Assembly: GCA_945860205.1 (NCBI GenBank)
Contig: CAMARK010000041.1
Coordinates: 1 to 40,918, forward strand
Reading direction: 5' to 3'
Origin: Reyranella massiliensis 521
GTDB taxonomy: Bacteria > Pseudomonadota > Alphaproteobacteria > Reyranellales > Reyranellaceae
DNA length: 40,918 bases
Shown: in pieces, positions 33,689 through 40,918 of the stretch
Layout of the letters: the number at the start of each line of letters is the position of its first letter
Position numbering within the stretch: the stretch's first letter is position 1
Notes under the pieces: model-generated
Seen by the model: the letters and a program-made list of their open reading frames with translations, nothing else
The model's database searches: none
What the model was told of the DNA's origin: nothing
Program-made: the position numbers and the translations under genes

Positions 33689-34756
33689 ATGGCTTACAAG
33701 ATCATGATTATGGGAGCGTCCTACGGGTCGCTGCTCGCCTCGAAGATTCTCTTCGGCGGCCATTCCGTGCATCTCATCTGCCTGCCGCCCGAGGCCGATC
33801 TGATCAATGCCGAAGGCTTTCGTGTGCGCATCCCGATCCGCGGCCGCAAGGACCCGATCGAGATCGATTCACGCAAGCTGCCGGGCAAGGTGACGGCCGG
33901 CGGTACGGCGGGCGTAAACCCGGCCGATTACGACCTCATCGGGCTCGCCATGCAGGAGCCGCAATACCGCTCGCCGGGGGTGCGCGAACTGCTGGATGCC
34001 GTGGGCAAGTCCAAGGTGCCCTGCATGTCGATCATGAACATGCCACCGCTGCCCTACGTGCGGCGCATCGCTGGCCTCGATCACGACCTGCTGAAGCCCG
34101 CCTATACCGACGCCACCGTGTGGGACGGTTTCGATCCCGAGCGCCTCACCTTGAACAGCCCCGATCCGCAGGCGATCCGCCCACCGGAAGAAAAGGTCAA
34201 TGTCCTGCAGGTGACGCTGCCGACCAACTTCAAGGTTGCACGCTTCAAGGACGAGAAGGCCACCGCCATCCTGCGCCAGCTCGAGAAGGACATCGAAGCG
34301 GTGCGATTCGAGGCCCCCGAAGGCAGGATCGAACTGCCGGTGAAGCTCCGCGTCTACGACTCGATCTTCGTGCCGCTGGCCAAATGGGCGATGCTGCTCT
34401 CCGGCAATTATCGCTGCGTGACCAAGGATGGCATGCGGACTGCGCAGGAAGCGGTCCATAGCGACATCGAGACGTCGCGCTCGGTCTACAATTTCGTCAA
34501 CGACTTGTGCGTCAGGATCGGCGCTGATCCGAAGGATCTCGTGCCGTTCGAGAAATACGCCGCCGCGGCCCAGAGCCTGGTGCGTCCGGCGTCGGCGGCG
34601 CGCGCTCTCGGCAATGGCGTGCCCAACATCGAGCGTGCCGACAAGCTGGTGCAGCTCATCGCGCGGCAGAAGGGCCTCAGCCATCCGGCGATCGACGCCG
34701 GCGTCGCCCTGGTCGATGCACGCCTGGACGCCAATCGCAAGAAGGCAGCCGCCTGA
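33689..34756 (+). CDS. Ketopantoate-reductase-like NAD(P)-binding protein
   Basis: This 355-residue protein starts at ATG 33689 behind GGGGAGG, and the 33617 frame is rejected. It opens KIMIMGASYGSLLASKILFGG, a Rossmann strand-loop-helix, but the motif is GASYGS rather than GxGxxG, so cofactor binding may be weak or altered. The rest resembles ketopantoate reductases or opine dehydrogenases by length and the late helical domain (FVPLAKWAMLLSGNYRCVTKD). The substrate is unknown. It is bracketed by the 27-bp direct repeat and has no same-strand operon partner. Confidence 0.65.
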   Translation: MAYKIMIMGASYGSLLASKILFGGHSVHLICLPPEADLINAEGFRVRIPIRGRKDPIEIDSRKLPGKVTAGGTAGVNPADYDLIGLAMQEPQYRSPGVRELLDAVGKSKVPCMSIMNMPPLPYVRRIAGLDHDLLKPAYTDATVWDGFDPERLTLNSPDPQAIRPPEEKVNVLQVTLPTNFKVARFKDEKATAILRQLEKDIEAVRFEAPEGRIELPVKLRVYDSIFVPLAKWAMLLSGNYRCVTKDGMRTAQEAVHSDIETSRSVYNFVNDLCVRIGADPKDLVPFEKYAAAAQSLVRPASAARALGNGVPNIERADKLVQLIARQKGLSHPAIDAGVALVDARLDANRKKAAA

Positions 34757-34804
34757 CTGGTGCCGCCGCGCGGCGGCGCGCTGCGGTCGGGCTGGGGCGT
34801 ACCG

Positions 34805-34951
34805 ATGTGCCCGGCTGAAACAGTCTTCACCGACGCCGACCATGTCCTGATCCCGAAGTTCTCGATCTACAGCCCCTGGGTCGAGACGGCGATGGATGCC
34901 TGTGGCGACTATCCCGGCGCCCGCTTCGAGATCATCCTGCCCAGCCAATAG
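34805..34951 (+). CDS. Possible 48-residue remnant ending in the duplicated kinase tail
   Basis: The frame from ATG 34805 ends GARFEIILPSQ, in the same reading phase as the kinase C-terminus. Upstream residues (FTDADHVLIPKFSIYSPWVE) are unrelated to the kinase. There is no good ribosome site. It may be a non-coding recombination scar rather than a gene. Confidence 0.25.
   Translation: MCPAETVFTDADHVLIPKFSIYSPWVETAMDACGDYPGARFEIILPSQ
34915..34941. repeat. 27-bp direct repeat, right copy
   Basis: Exact copy of 33533-33559, in the same orientation. See the left copy. Confidence 0.85.
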
Positions 34952-35034
34952 GCCCGTTCATTTCGAGTCGGGCAGCAACCCTTTGGGGAATGCCGCGTTC
35001 AAGGTGGATCGTATTCCAGAAGGGAATCCCACCC

Positions 35035-35763
35035 ATGCGCCTCCGCATCCTGACAACCGTGTCTATCGGCCTCATGGCCGCAGCCTGCCAGAACACCGAG
35101 ACCAGCAGAATAAATGCCTCCACCGGCAGTGGTCTCTATGCGTCGTCCAACCAGGCTTGCACCGACTATGGCTTCGTGCCCAACACGGCGGCCTACAGCC
35201 GCTGCGTGAGCAGCGAGCAACAGGCCCGCGCCAGCTACCGCGCCACGCCGGGTTATGCCCCCGCGATGATCTCCAACGACGCGCGCAACGCTTGCAACTC
35301 CTACGGCCTGACGATCGGCTCGGCGCCCTACGATCGCTGCGTGGCGCGCGAAGTCGACGCCCGTACCTACCGCGACGCCGCCGCCGCTCCGGCCTATCGG
35401 GTCGACTCCCAGGGTTATAGGGTCGATGGCCAAGGCTATCGCGTCGACGCCAACGGTTATCGCCTGCAGACCTCGGCGGCCCCCGTCCCGGCATACCGCA
35501 CTGATGCTGCCGGCTACCGGATCGATGCCGAAGGCTATCGCGTCGATGCCAGCGGCTACCGCCTGGCCGGCCAGCCCACGCCATACTACCAGCCGGCGCC
35601 GGCCTACCAGCCTGGCCCGGGCTACCAGCCAGCTTACTACCCGCCGGCTGAAGTTCAGGCGCGGGTGGTGACGCGCGACGAATTCGGCAACCGCTACGAC
35701 TCGCAGGGCAACCGGATCAACGAGAGCGGTCAGGTCATCCCGATGCGCGAGAGCCGTTACTAG
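35035..35763 (+). CDS. Repeat-rich putative lipoprotein
   Basis: This is a 242-residue protein from ATG 35035. The signal ends in lipobox AAAC with Cys18. Two 25-residue units are visible: ACTDYGFVPNTAAYSRCV at 41-58 and ACNSYGLTIGSAPYDRCV at 86-103. Each has two Cys and is followed by an E-x-x-AR segment. Two arrays of seven-residue YRxDxxG units follow (Tyr 121, 128, 135, 142 and Tyr 154, 161, 168, 175), both ending YRL. A Tyr-Gln-Pro tail and a related DEFGNRYDSQGNRI motif follow. It is probably a surface or periplasmic lipoprotein. The function is unknown and I do not recognise the whole protein. Confidence 0.78.
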   Translation: MRLRILTTVSIGLMAAACQNTETSRINASTGSGLYASSNQACTDYGFVPNTAAYSRCVSSEQQARASYRATPGYAPAMISNDARNACNSYGLTIGSAPYDRCVAREVDARTYRDAAAAPAYRVDSQGYRVDGQGYRVDANGYRLQTSAAPVPAYRTDAAGYRIDAEGYRVDASGYRLAGQPTPYYQPAPAYQPGPGYQPAYYPPAEVQARVVTRDEFGNRYDSQGNRINESGQVIPMRESRY

Positions 35764-35820
35764 CCGACGACCTCGAACAGGCGCGCCCGATGCGCGCCTG
35801 AGTGCTAGGGTGGAGCGGCC

Positions 35821-36936
35821 ATGAGCCGCTCTGCCGTCATGCCTTTAAAAATCCTGATAGCCGGTGCCACGGGCCTCGTCGGCTATGCAGCCATGAAACA
35901 CTTCGCGTCCGAAAAGGGCTGCGAGGTGATCGTGCTCTCGCGTCGACGGCCTCACGAGACCTACGGCGCACGCTGGTCGCAACTCGACCTTACCGATTCC
36001 GATGCCTGTGCACGGGCCGCACCCGCCTTCAAAGGCGTTACTCACCTCGTCTACGCCGCCCTCCACGAGCGGCCGGGACTGGTCGCGGGTTGGCAGGAAG
36101 ACGAGCAAATCCACACCAATGAGCTGATGCTCAGAAATCTGTTCGCACCGCTGGAGCGCGCGGCGCCAGGACTAAACCATGTAACGCTGCTACAGGGGAC
36201 GAAGGCTTACGGCGTGCACGTCCGGCCGCTGCTCGTGCCAGCGCGCGAGAATCGCTCGGAGATGCACGAGCAGCCGAACTTCTACTGGAACCAGGAGCGC
36301 TACCTGCGCGAGACGCAGAAGGGCAAATCATGGGCCTGGTCGATCCTGCGGCCGGTGCTGATCGTAGGCGATTCGGTCGGCAGCGCCATGAACGTGATCC
36401 CGGCGCTGGGCGTATACGCCGCAATGATGCGCCGCGCCGGCAAGACCAGGCTGGATTATCCCGGCGGCGTCGGCCGCGTGGCGCAGGCGGTCGATGCCGA
36501 CCTGCTGGCACGCGCCATCGCCTGGGCAGGCCATTCCGATACGGCGCGGAACGAGATATTCAACGTCACCAACGGCGACGTGTTCGTGTGGCCCAACGTC
36601 TGGCCCGCCATCGCCGACGCGCTGGGCTTTGAGGCCGGCGAGCACGTGCCGCTGTCGCTCGATCGCGAGATTCGGCCTCGCGAGGCCGAATGGGCGGAGA
36701 TTTGCGCCGCTTCAGGGCTGAAGTCCGGCACGTTAAAGGACTTCGTCGGGCTCTCGTTCGAATATGCCGACTACACGATGGGCTTCGGCCGCGACAGGCC
36801 GGGGCCGCCGGCGCTGGTATCGACCATCAAGCTGATGCAGGCGGGCTTTACCGAGGTGATGGACACCGAGGCGATGTTCCGGAAGTGCTTCGCCCAGATG
36901 CAGGCGAAGAGGTTGTTGCCGCCGCGGGAAGTCTGA
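35821..36936 (+). CDS. PRISE-type reductase (extended SDR, progesterone 5-beta-reductase/iridoid synthase-like)
   Basis: This 371-residue NAD(P)-dependent extended SDR has GATGLVG (15-21). The PRISE signature QGTKAYG puts the catalytic Lys at 128, and NFYWNQERYLRE puts the Tyr at 155, in place of a YxxxK motif. Plant PRISE enzymes reduce activated C=C bonds in enones; bacterial members are widespread and of unknown substrate. RBS GGAG precedes ATG 35821, with MPLKILIAG at 35839 as an alternative. It stands alone between the lipoprotein and the convergent D-amino-acid dehydrogenase. Confidence 0.85.
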   Translation: MSRSAVMPLKILIAGATGLVGYAAMKHFASEKGCEVIVLSRRRPHETYGARWSQLDLTDSDACARAAPAFKGVTHLVYAALHERPGLVAGWQEDEQIHTNELMLRNLFAPLERAAPGLNHVTLLQGTKAYGVHVRPLLVPARENRSEMHEQPNFYWNQERYLRETQKGKSWAWSILRPVLIVGDSVGSAMNVIPALGVYAAMMRRAGKTRLDYPGGVGRVAQAVDADLLARAIAWAGHSDTARNEIFNVTNGDVFVWPNVWPAIADALGFEAGEHVPLSLDREIRPREAEWAEICAASGLKSGTLKDFVGLSFEYADYTMGFGRDRPGPPALVSTIKLMQAGFTEVMDTEAMFRKCFAQMQAKRLLPPREV

Positions 36937-36965
36937 CCGCCGTCAAGAATCGTGCGCGAATCCCA

Positions 36966-38213
36966 TCAGAACCGATCCGGCCTGAACGGCGCCAGGTCGA
37001 CGGTGGTGGGTTTTCCGGTCACCAGCTCGGCCACCAGCTTGCCGGTGATGCCCGCCATGGTGAGCCCGAGATGATCATGGCCGAAGGCGAAGAACACGTC
37101 CCTGTGGCGCGGCGACCGGCCGATCACCGGTTTTGAATCCGGATGCGACGGCCTGGGGCCCATCCATTGCGAGGCTGGTTCGCCTGTCAGGCCCGGCAGG
37201 AGCTGCCTGGCATGGCGCATCACCATGTCGGCATTGCGCATATCAGGCGGAGCATCGGGCGCGGCGAATTCAGCCACGCCGCTGGCGCGAATACCCTCGT
37301 GCATGTCGGCAAGCGAGATGCTGCGATCTACCGAGGTGATGGCGCGCCGGAGCTCGAACCCCGGGTTGGCGAACATGACGTGATAGCCGCGTTCGGCCTC
37401 GAGCGGCACCGAGGTGCCGAGCTGGGCCGCCAGTGACCGTGACCAGACTCCTGCCGCGATCACCACGGTCTCGACGTCGATCAGACCACTGCCCGTCACG
37501 ATATGGGTCGGTCCCTCGCTGCCGATCTCGAAGCCCTTGACCTCGGCGTTCACGATCTCGCCGCCGCGGCGCACGAAATCCTGGCTGAGCGCGGTGCACA
37601 GGCGGAAGGGATCGACCGTACGATGAACATCGGGCAACGACACGGCCTTGACGACGCTTTTCGCCAGCGCGGGTTCGATCTGGCGTGCCTCGTTGCCGTC
37701 GAGGATGTCCATATGAACGCCATGACGGCGGCGCAGATCCAGCGCATAGGCGGCACCTTCGAAGGCCTGCTGGCTCTCGAACGTCATGAGGAGACCGTCG
37801 TCCTTCATCCATTGTTCGGCGCCGGCATCCTCGATCAACGGGGCATAGCCCTCATGAACATGCACCAGGAGCGAGTTGCGCGCCGCGGCGATTTCCTCGA
37901 CGCGAGAGCGGCGAGAATTGGCAATGGAACCCAGGAACCAGGGCAATGCCCTGGGCACATGACTCCAACGCAACTTCAGCGGCGACTCGGGATCGAGCAG
38001 CATCCTCGGCACCTTCTTCAGGATGCCCGGCATCGAGAACGGTACGCACGAGGCGGTGCCGAAGCTGCCGGCGTTGCCGAAGGAAGCGCCGCGGCCCGGC
38101 TCGCCCTTCTCGACAAGCCGAACCTTGAAACCTTCGCGTTGCAGATGAAGCGCGCAACAGACGCCGACCAAGCCGGCGCCTACCACTGTGACGGTCCTGA
38201 GCCCCTTCGACAC
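36966..38213 (-). CDS. FAD-dependent D-amino-acid dehydrogenase (DadA-like)
   Basis: This 415-residue flavoprotein starts VTVVGAGLVGVCCALHLQREG, with GAGLVG at about 12-17. A DAO-superfamily FAD core follows: RGASFGNAGSFGTASC, later VVIAAGVWSRSLAAQLG and a C-terminal PVIGRSP with FFAFGHDHLGLTMAGITG. It would deaminate D-amino acids to keto acids and pass electrons to the respiratory chain. GTG 38213 fits GGGGAGG better than TTG 38216. The substrate may include D-amino acids released by the deacylase at 810, but they are far apart. Confidence 0.87.
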   Translation of the reverse strand: MSKGLRTVTVVGAGLVGVCCALHLQREGFKVRLVEKGEPGRGASFGNAGSFGTASCVPFSMPGILKKVPRMLLDPESPLKLRWSHVPRALPWFLGSIANSRRSRVEEIAAARNSLLVHVHEGYAPLIEDAGAEQWMKDDGLLMTFESQQAFEGAAYALDLRRRHGVHMDILDGNEARQIEPALAKSVVKAVSLPDVHRTVDPFRLCTALSQDFVRRGGEIVNAEVKGFEIGSEGPTHIVTGSGLIDVETVVIAAGVWSRSLAAQLGTSVPLEAERGYHVMFANPGFELRRAITSVDRSISLADMHEGIRASGVAEFAAPDAPPDMRNADMVMRHARQLLPGLTGEPASQWMGPRPSHPDSKPVIGRSPRHRDVFFAFGHDHLGLTMAGITGKLVAELVTGKPTTVDLAPFRPDRF

Positions 38214-38251
38214 CAACGCCTCCCCTGCTCTCGCCCCTCCCGCAACTCTAG

Positions 38252-38569
38252 CACCACCTCATTGCCCATAAGGAAGGCGCCATCGACCCCGACGGCAATT
38301 CAGTGATCTACCAGACCTGCGGCGCGCCGCAGAACATGGGGCACTACTGCGACAAGGAGGTCGACGCCTGGCACCAGGAGGCGCGGATCGCCACCGACCC
38401 GGCGGCCCGGAAGGCCGCGTATGCGAAGATCACCAGCCGCTTCCTTGCCGACGGCTGGATCTTCTACCTCTTCCATCCGCAGGTCCTGATCGCCTATGTC
38501 GACCGGCTGGAAGGCTTTACGCAGAGGCCTGACGGGCTGGTGCGGGTGATCGGGCTCAAGCTCAAGTAG
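38252..38569 (+). pseudogene. C-terminal fragment of a family 5 ABC peptide-binding protein
   Basis: The frame is open from 38252; a GTG at 38303 begins 88 residues. The sequence (GHYCDKEVDAWHQEARIATD, DPAARKAAYAKITSRFLADG, FYLFHPQVLIAYVDRLEGF) is the C-terminal part of an SBP_bac_5 dipeptide/oligopeptide-binding protein of about 500-550 residues. More than four fifths of it is missing, and an in-frame TAG lies at 38249-38251. No Dpp/Opp permease gene is nearby. It is a clear remnant, caught between the D-amino-acid dehydrogenase and the NicC-like gene. Confidence 0.75.
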
Positions 38570-38617
38570 GCCCATCGAGGTTGAACCGCCGCGGCGGATG
38601 GGTGCATCGTCCGTCGC

Positions 38618-39769
38618 ATGACCAAACGCAAATTGAACGTCGCCGTCGTCGGCGCCGGCATGGGCGGGCTGGCGGCCGCCGCGGCGCTCCGGCTCAAGGG
38701 CGTCGACGTCACGGTCTACGAGCAGGCGAAGCAGTTCGCGCGCGTGGGCGCCGGCATCCAGATCGGCTGCAACGCCATGCATGTGCTGCGCGGTCTCGGC
38801 CTGGAGCAGCGGCTGCGGTCCCAGACCTTCTACCCGCGCTCGTGGAACAACCGCGACTGGCGCACCGGCGAAGTCATGTTCGACATGATCTTCGGCCCCT
38901 CGGCCGAGGCGAAATACGGCGCGCCGTATCTCCTGGCCCATCGCGGTGACCTGCATGAGGCGCTGCCGAGCATCGTGCCGGCCGACGTGATCCGTCTCGA
39001 CCATCGGCTCACCGGCGTCGAACCCACGGGCACAGGCGTGCGGCTCGGTTTTGCCAACGGCGTGAACGTCGAGGCCGATGCCGCGATCGGTGCCGATGGC
39101 GTGCATTCGGTGATGAAGAAGATCCTGTTCGGCGAGGACACGCTCAACGTCACCGGGCGCATCGCCTATCGCACGACCTATCCGGCGGCGCGGCTGGGAG
39201 GCTTCGAGATGGACGAATGCGCGAAATGGTGGGGCGAGGATCGCCACATCGTCATGTACTACGTGAAGCCCGATCGCTCGGAAGTCTACTTCGTCACCAG
39301 CCAGCCCGAGCCCGACTTCGGGCTGGAATCGTGGTCCGCCGAGGGCGATGTCGAGGTTCTGCGTGCGGCGTTCGAAGGCTTTCATCCCACGGTGCAACGC
39401 GTGCTGGCTGCCTGCCCTTCCGTGCACAAACGCGTGCTGGTCGATCGCGAGCCGCTCGAGCGCTGGGGCGAGGATCGCGCAGTGCTGCTCGGCGACGCCG
39501 CCCATCCCATGACGCCCTACATGGCGCAGGGCGCGGCGATGGCGATCGAGGATGCGGCGGTGCTGTCGCGCTGTCTCGAAGGCGCCGAGCCGGAGGGAGT
39601 GGCCGCGGCGCTGGCGAGATACGAGGCGACGCGGACGGAACGCACCTCACGCATGCAACTCACGTCACGCCAGAACGCCTGGGGCAAGGGCGCGACGGAA
39701 ACCGACTGGGTGTATGGCTACAATGCCTGGACGGCACCGTTGGCCGGCACGCCGTCTCAGACCGTGTGA
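38618..39769 (+). CDS. NicC-like FAD aromatic monooxygenase (6-hydroxynicotinate 3-monooxygenase-like)
   Basis: This 383-residue class A flavin monooxygenase has GAGMGG (12-17) and a GADG motif (159-162). The GD motif sits in VLLGDAAHPMTPYMAQGA (about 292-293). KWWGEDRHIVMYY (His210 region) and FEGFHPTVQ closely follow the sequence I know of NicC from nicotinate degradation. It would hydroxylate an aromatic or N-heterocyclic acid with NADH. Other nicotinate-pathway genes are not in the window. ATG 38618 has only a weak site. A salicylate-type substrate is the alternative. Confidence 0.82.
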   Translation: MTKRKLNVAVVGAGMGGLAAAAALRLKGVDVTVYEQAKQFARVGAGIQIGCNAMHVLRGLGLEQRLRSQTFYPRSWNNRDWRTGEVMFDMIFGPSAEAKYGAPYLLAHRGDLHEALPSIVPADVIRLDHRLTGVEPTGTGVRLGFANGVNVEADAAIGADGVHSVMKKILFGEDTLNVTGRIAYRTTYPAARLGGFEMDECAKWWGEDRHIVMYYVKPDRSEVYFVTSQPEPDFGLESWSAEGDVEVLRAAFEGFHPTVQRVLAACPSVHKRVLVDREPLERWGEDRAVLLGDAAHPMTPYMAQGAAMAIEDAAVLSRCLEGAEPEGVAAALARYEATRTERTSRMQLTSRQNAWGKGATETDWVYGYNAWTAPLAGTPSQTV

Positions 39770-39794
39770 AGGCTGGCCGTGTGACTGCAGGCCG

Positions 39795-40658
39795 TCAGGC
39801 GCTCGGGCTTGCGGCAGCCTTGAGGCGTTCCCACGGCCGACCGGCAATCCGCTTGAGCAGGGAGACCGGGCCGCTCGGCGTCGGGTTCGAGCCGGGGTGC
39901 GGGCGCGGCCCCTTGACGCGGCCGACCCAGCGATCGTCGGGCTCGTAACCCGGCGACTGCAGTAGTCTCGGGAACTTCCAGCGAAAGGCGGCGGCCAGGG
40001 TCGGCGTGAACTCGCGCTTCCATTGGGCGACGTCGCCCGAGCGGACATGCTTGTGGCTGCGACCGAGATTGCCGAACAGGCTGTATTGCCAGAAGCGGCG
40101 GCGGCAGACCTGCTGCTCGGCCGCGTCGAAGCCGAGGAAATTCATGACCCCGGACCAGTATTTCATCTCGGTATCCAGCCGCAGCTTTTCGTAGCGGGCC
40201 TCGAAGCAGTTGGCCCGACCGTAGCGCCACTGCTGCATGTCGCGCAGGGTGCTGAACGTCGAATTCTCCATCTCGAACACGTATTGTTCGTGGCGGGTCG
40301 CGAAGGCGTTCAACCGGCGCTGGTAGGTGATGTTGTCGTAGCCCGGCACGGGCTCATGCAGCCAGGTCTCGCCGGATTTGCAGTGATAGTGCATGGCGGA
40401 GATGAGCACGTCGCGCGGATCGCGGATGAGATGCAGAATCCGCACATCGTCGCGATCGAGGAGGTCGGAATGGCCGCGGAAATCGGAATCGTAGTTGAAC
40501 AGCACGAACGGCGGCTTGAGAGCTTCCGCCAGATTCTCGCGCTCGGCCCAATAGTCGACGTAGGTCGCCCCGAGGTCCTCGGCGATCGCCTTGAACACGG
40601 TGGCCATCCAGACTGTGCCGGTCTTGTGGTGCGTGGCGATAACGACGTTGCTCTTCAT
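39795..40658 (-). CDS. Sulfotransferase domain protein (PAPS-dependent type)
   Basis: This 287-residue protein from ATG 40658 follows GGAG. The 5'-phosphosulfate loop is HHKTGTVWM (10-18), and the 3'-phosphate-binding motif is HLIRDPRDVLIS (76-87). Sulfotransferases of this family transfer sulfate from PAPS to alcohols, lipids or sugars. The frame to 40685 extends upstream of the ribosome site and is rejected. A basic, proline-rich tail ends it. The acceptor is unknown. Confidence 0.85.
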   Translation of the reverse strand: MKSNVVIATHHKTGTVWMATVFKAIAEDLGATYVDYWAERENLAEALKPPFVLFNYDSDFRGHSDLLDRDDVRILHLIRDPRDVLISAMHYHCKSGETWLHEPVPGYDNITYQRRLNAFATRHEQYVFEMENSTFSTLRDMQQWRYGRANCFEARYEKLRLDTEMKYWSGVMNFLGFDAAEQQVCRRRFWQYSLFGNLGRSHKHVRSGDVAQWKREFTPTLAAAFRWKFPRLLQSPGYEPDDRWVGRVKGPRPHPGSNPTPSGPVSLLKRIAGRPWERLKAAASPSA

Positions 40659-40725
40659 TTTACTCCAACCGGTGGTACGACTCACCCACGGCTATCCATC
40701 CCCACGCCTGGGCCGGTTATGTCGG

Positions 40726-40753
40726 CAGGACGACGACTCCACTCGCCGTCCTG
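40726..40753. repeat. 11-bp inverted repeat with one mismatch
   Basis: CAGGACGACGA (40726-40736) and TCGCCGTCCTG (40743-40753) can pair over 11 bases with one mismatch and a 6-base loop. It lies upstream of the leftward sulfotransferase gene. No T tract follows. Nothing else convincing is visible between 40659 and the right edge. Confidence 0.5.
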
Positions 40754-40918
40754 ACATCTACAAAATAGCAGCGACCCGCGGTGGAAATCCAGCACGCCGT
40801 TGCCCCTGACTCGGGCAAAGCAGCAAAGTGCGTGCCACAGGGCACGCCAGTGCAATATTCCAATGCAAAAGGAAATTCACTGCAAAAAGAAGCCCGCCGC
40901 GGCACGATCGTGAGATCG

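Noticed and set aside
38300..39505. 401-codon leftward frame over the NicC-like gene
   Set aside because: Shadow frame; the FAD motifs are on the plus strand.
40717..40905. 62-codon leftward frame at the right edge
   Set aside because: No ribosome site, no recognisable motif, and it reads through hairpin sequence.

Overview
The window reads as chromosomal DNA of a GC-rich alphaproteobacterium. The evidence is a dense layout with GTG/TTG starts, a class I lysyl-tRNA synthetase (patchy in Alphaproteobacteria), a Bug/TctC-type binding protein, a DinG-like helicase with a long N-terminal extension, and many small catabolic oxidoreductases, each with its own TetR or MarR regulator. A Reyranella-like soil or freshwater organism would fit, but that is inference. 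I found no rRNA or tRNA gene, CRISPR array, intact insertion sequence or complete prophage.

Layout. 1-484 is the start of a phage terminase small-subunit-like gene running off the left edge, with a terminator-shaped hairpin in its leader. 810-5378 holds an N-acyl-D-amino-acid deacylase, a type I Baeyer-Villiger-type monooxygenase, and a DUF899/SnoaL-like pair. 5379-7218 is a leftward run of a potassium channel, a VOC protein, a SpoIIAA-like protein and a membrane protein. 7385-8072 holds a DUF4345-like membrane protein and a glycine-zipper lipoprotein. 8077-12655 holds two short-chain dehydrogenases, a pyridoxamine-phosphate-oxidase-fold protein, a fatty acid hydroxylase and two TetR regulators. 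One TetR has a perfect dyad operator in front of it. 12618-14209 is a nitroreductase-marR operon with tandem operators. 14295-16579 is LysRS followed by a ureidoglycolate-lyase-like gene. 16649-24531 holds an MFS transporter, an amine oxidase, a DinG-like helicase with a small partner, an SGNH hydrolase and an LLM oxidoreductase.

24532-25472 is the clearest accessory patch: locally AT-rich, palindromic, and carrying the C-terminal half of a PIN-like protein. From 25473 the window returns to housekeeping-style metabolism: an Asp/Glu racemase-fold enzyme with a solute-binding protein, an ATC-hydrolase-like protein with a D-2-hydroxyacid dehydrogenase, and a TctC-type binding protein. A CheY-like regulator and a PAS histidine kinase follow. 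Then come a ketopantoate-reductase-like gene bracketed by a 27-bp direct repeat, a lipoprotein with two peptide arrays, a PRISE-type reductase, a D-amino-acid dehydrogenase, a truncated peptide-binding-protein remnant, a NicC-like monooxygenase and a sulfotransferase.

The deacylase at 810 and the D-amino-acid dehydrogenase at 36966 could act in sequence on N-acyl-D-amino acids, but they lie 35 kb apart and this is only an inference. I did not find a clearly new multi-gene system. The best leads are regulatory and structural: operator arrays, a leader hairpin, dispersed inverted repeats that enter a gene, a gene flanked by a long direct repeat, and two enzymes lacking expected catalytic residues.
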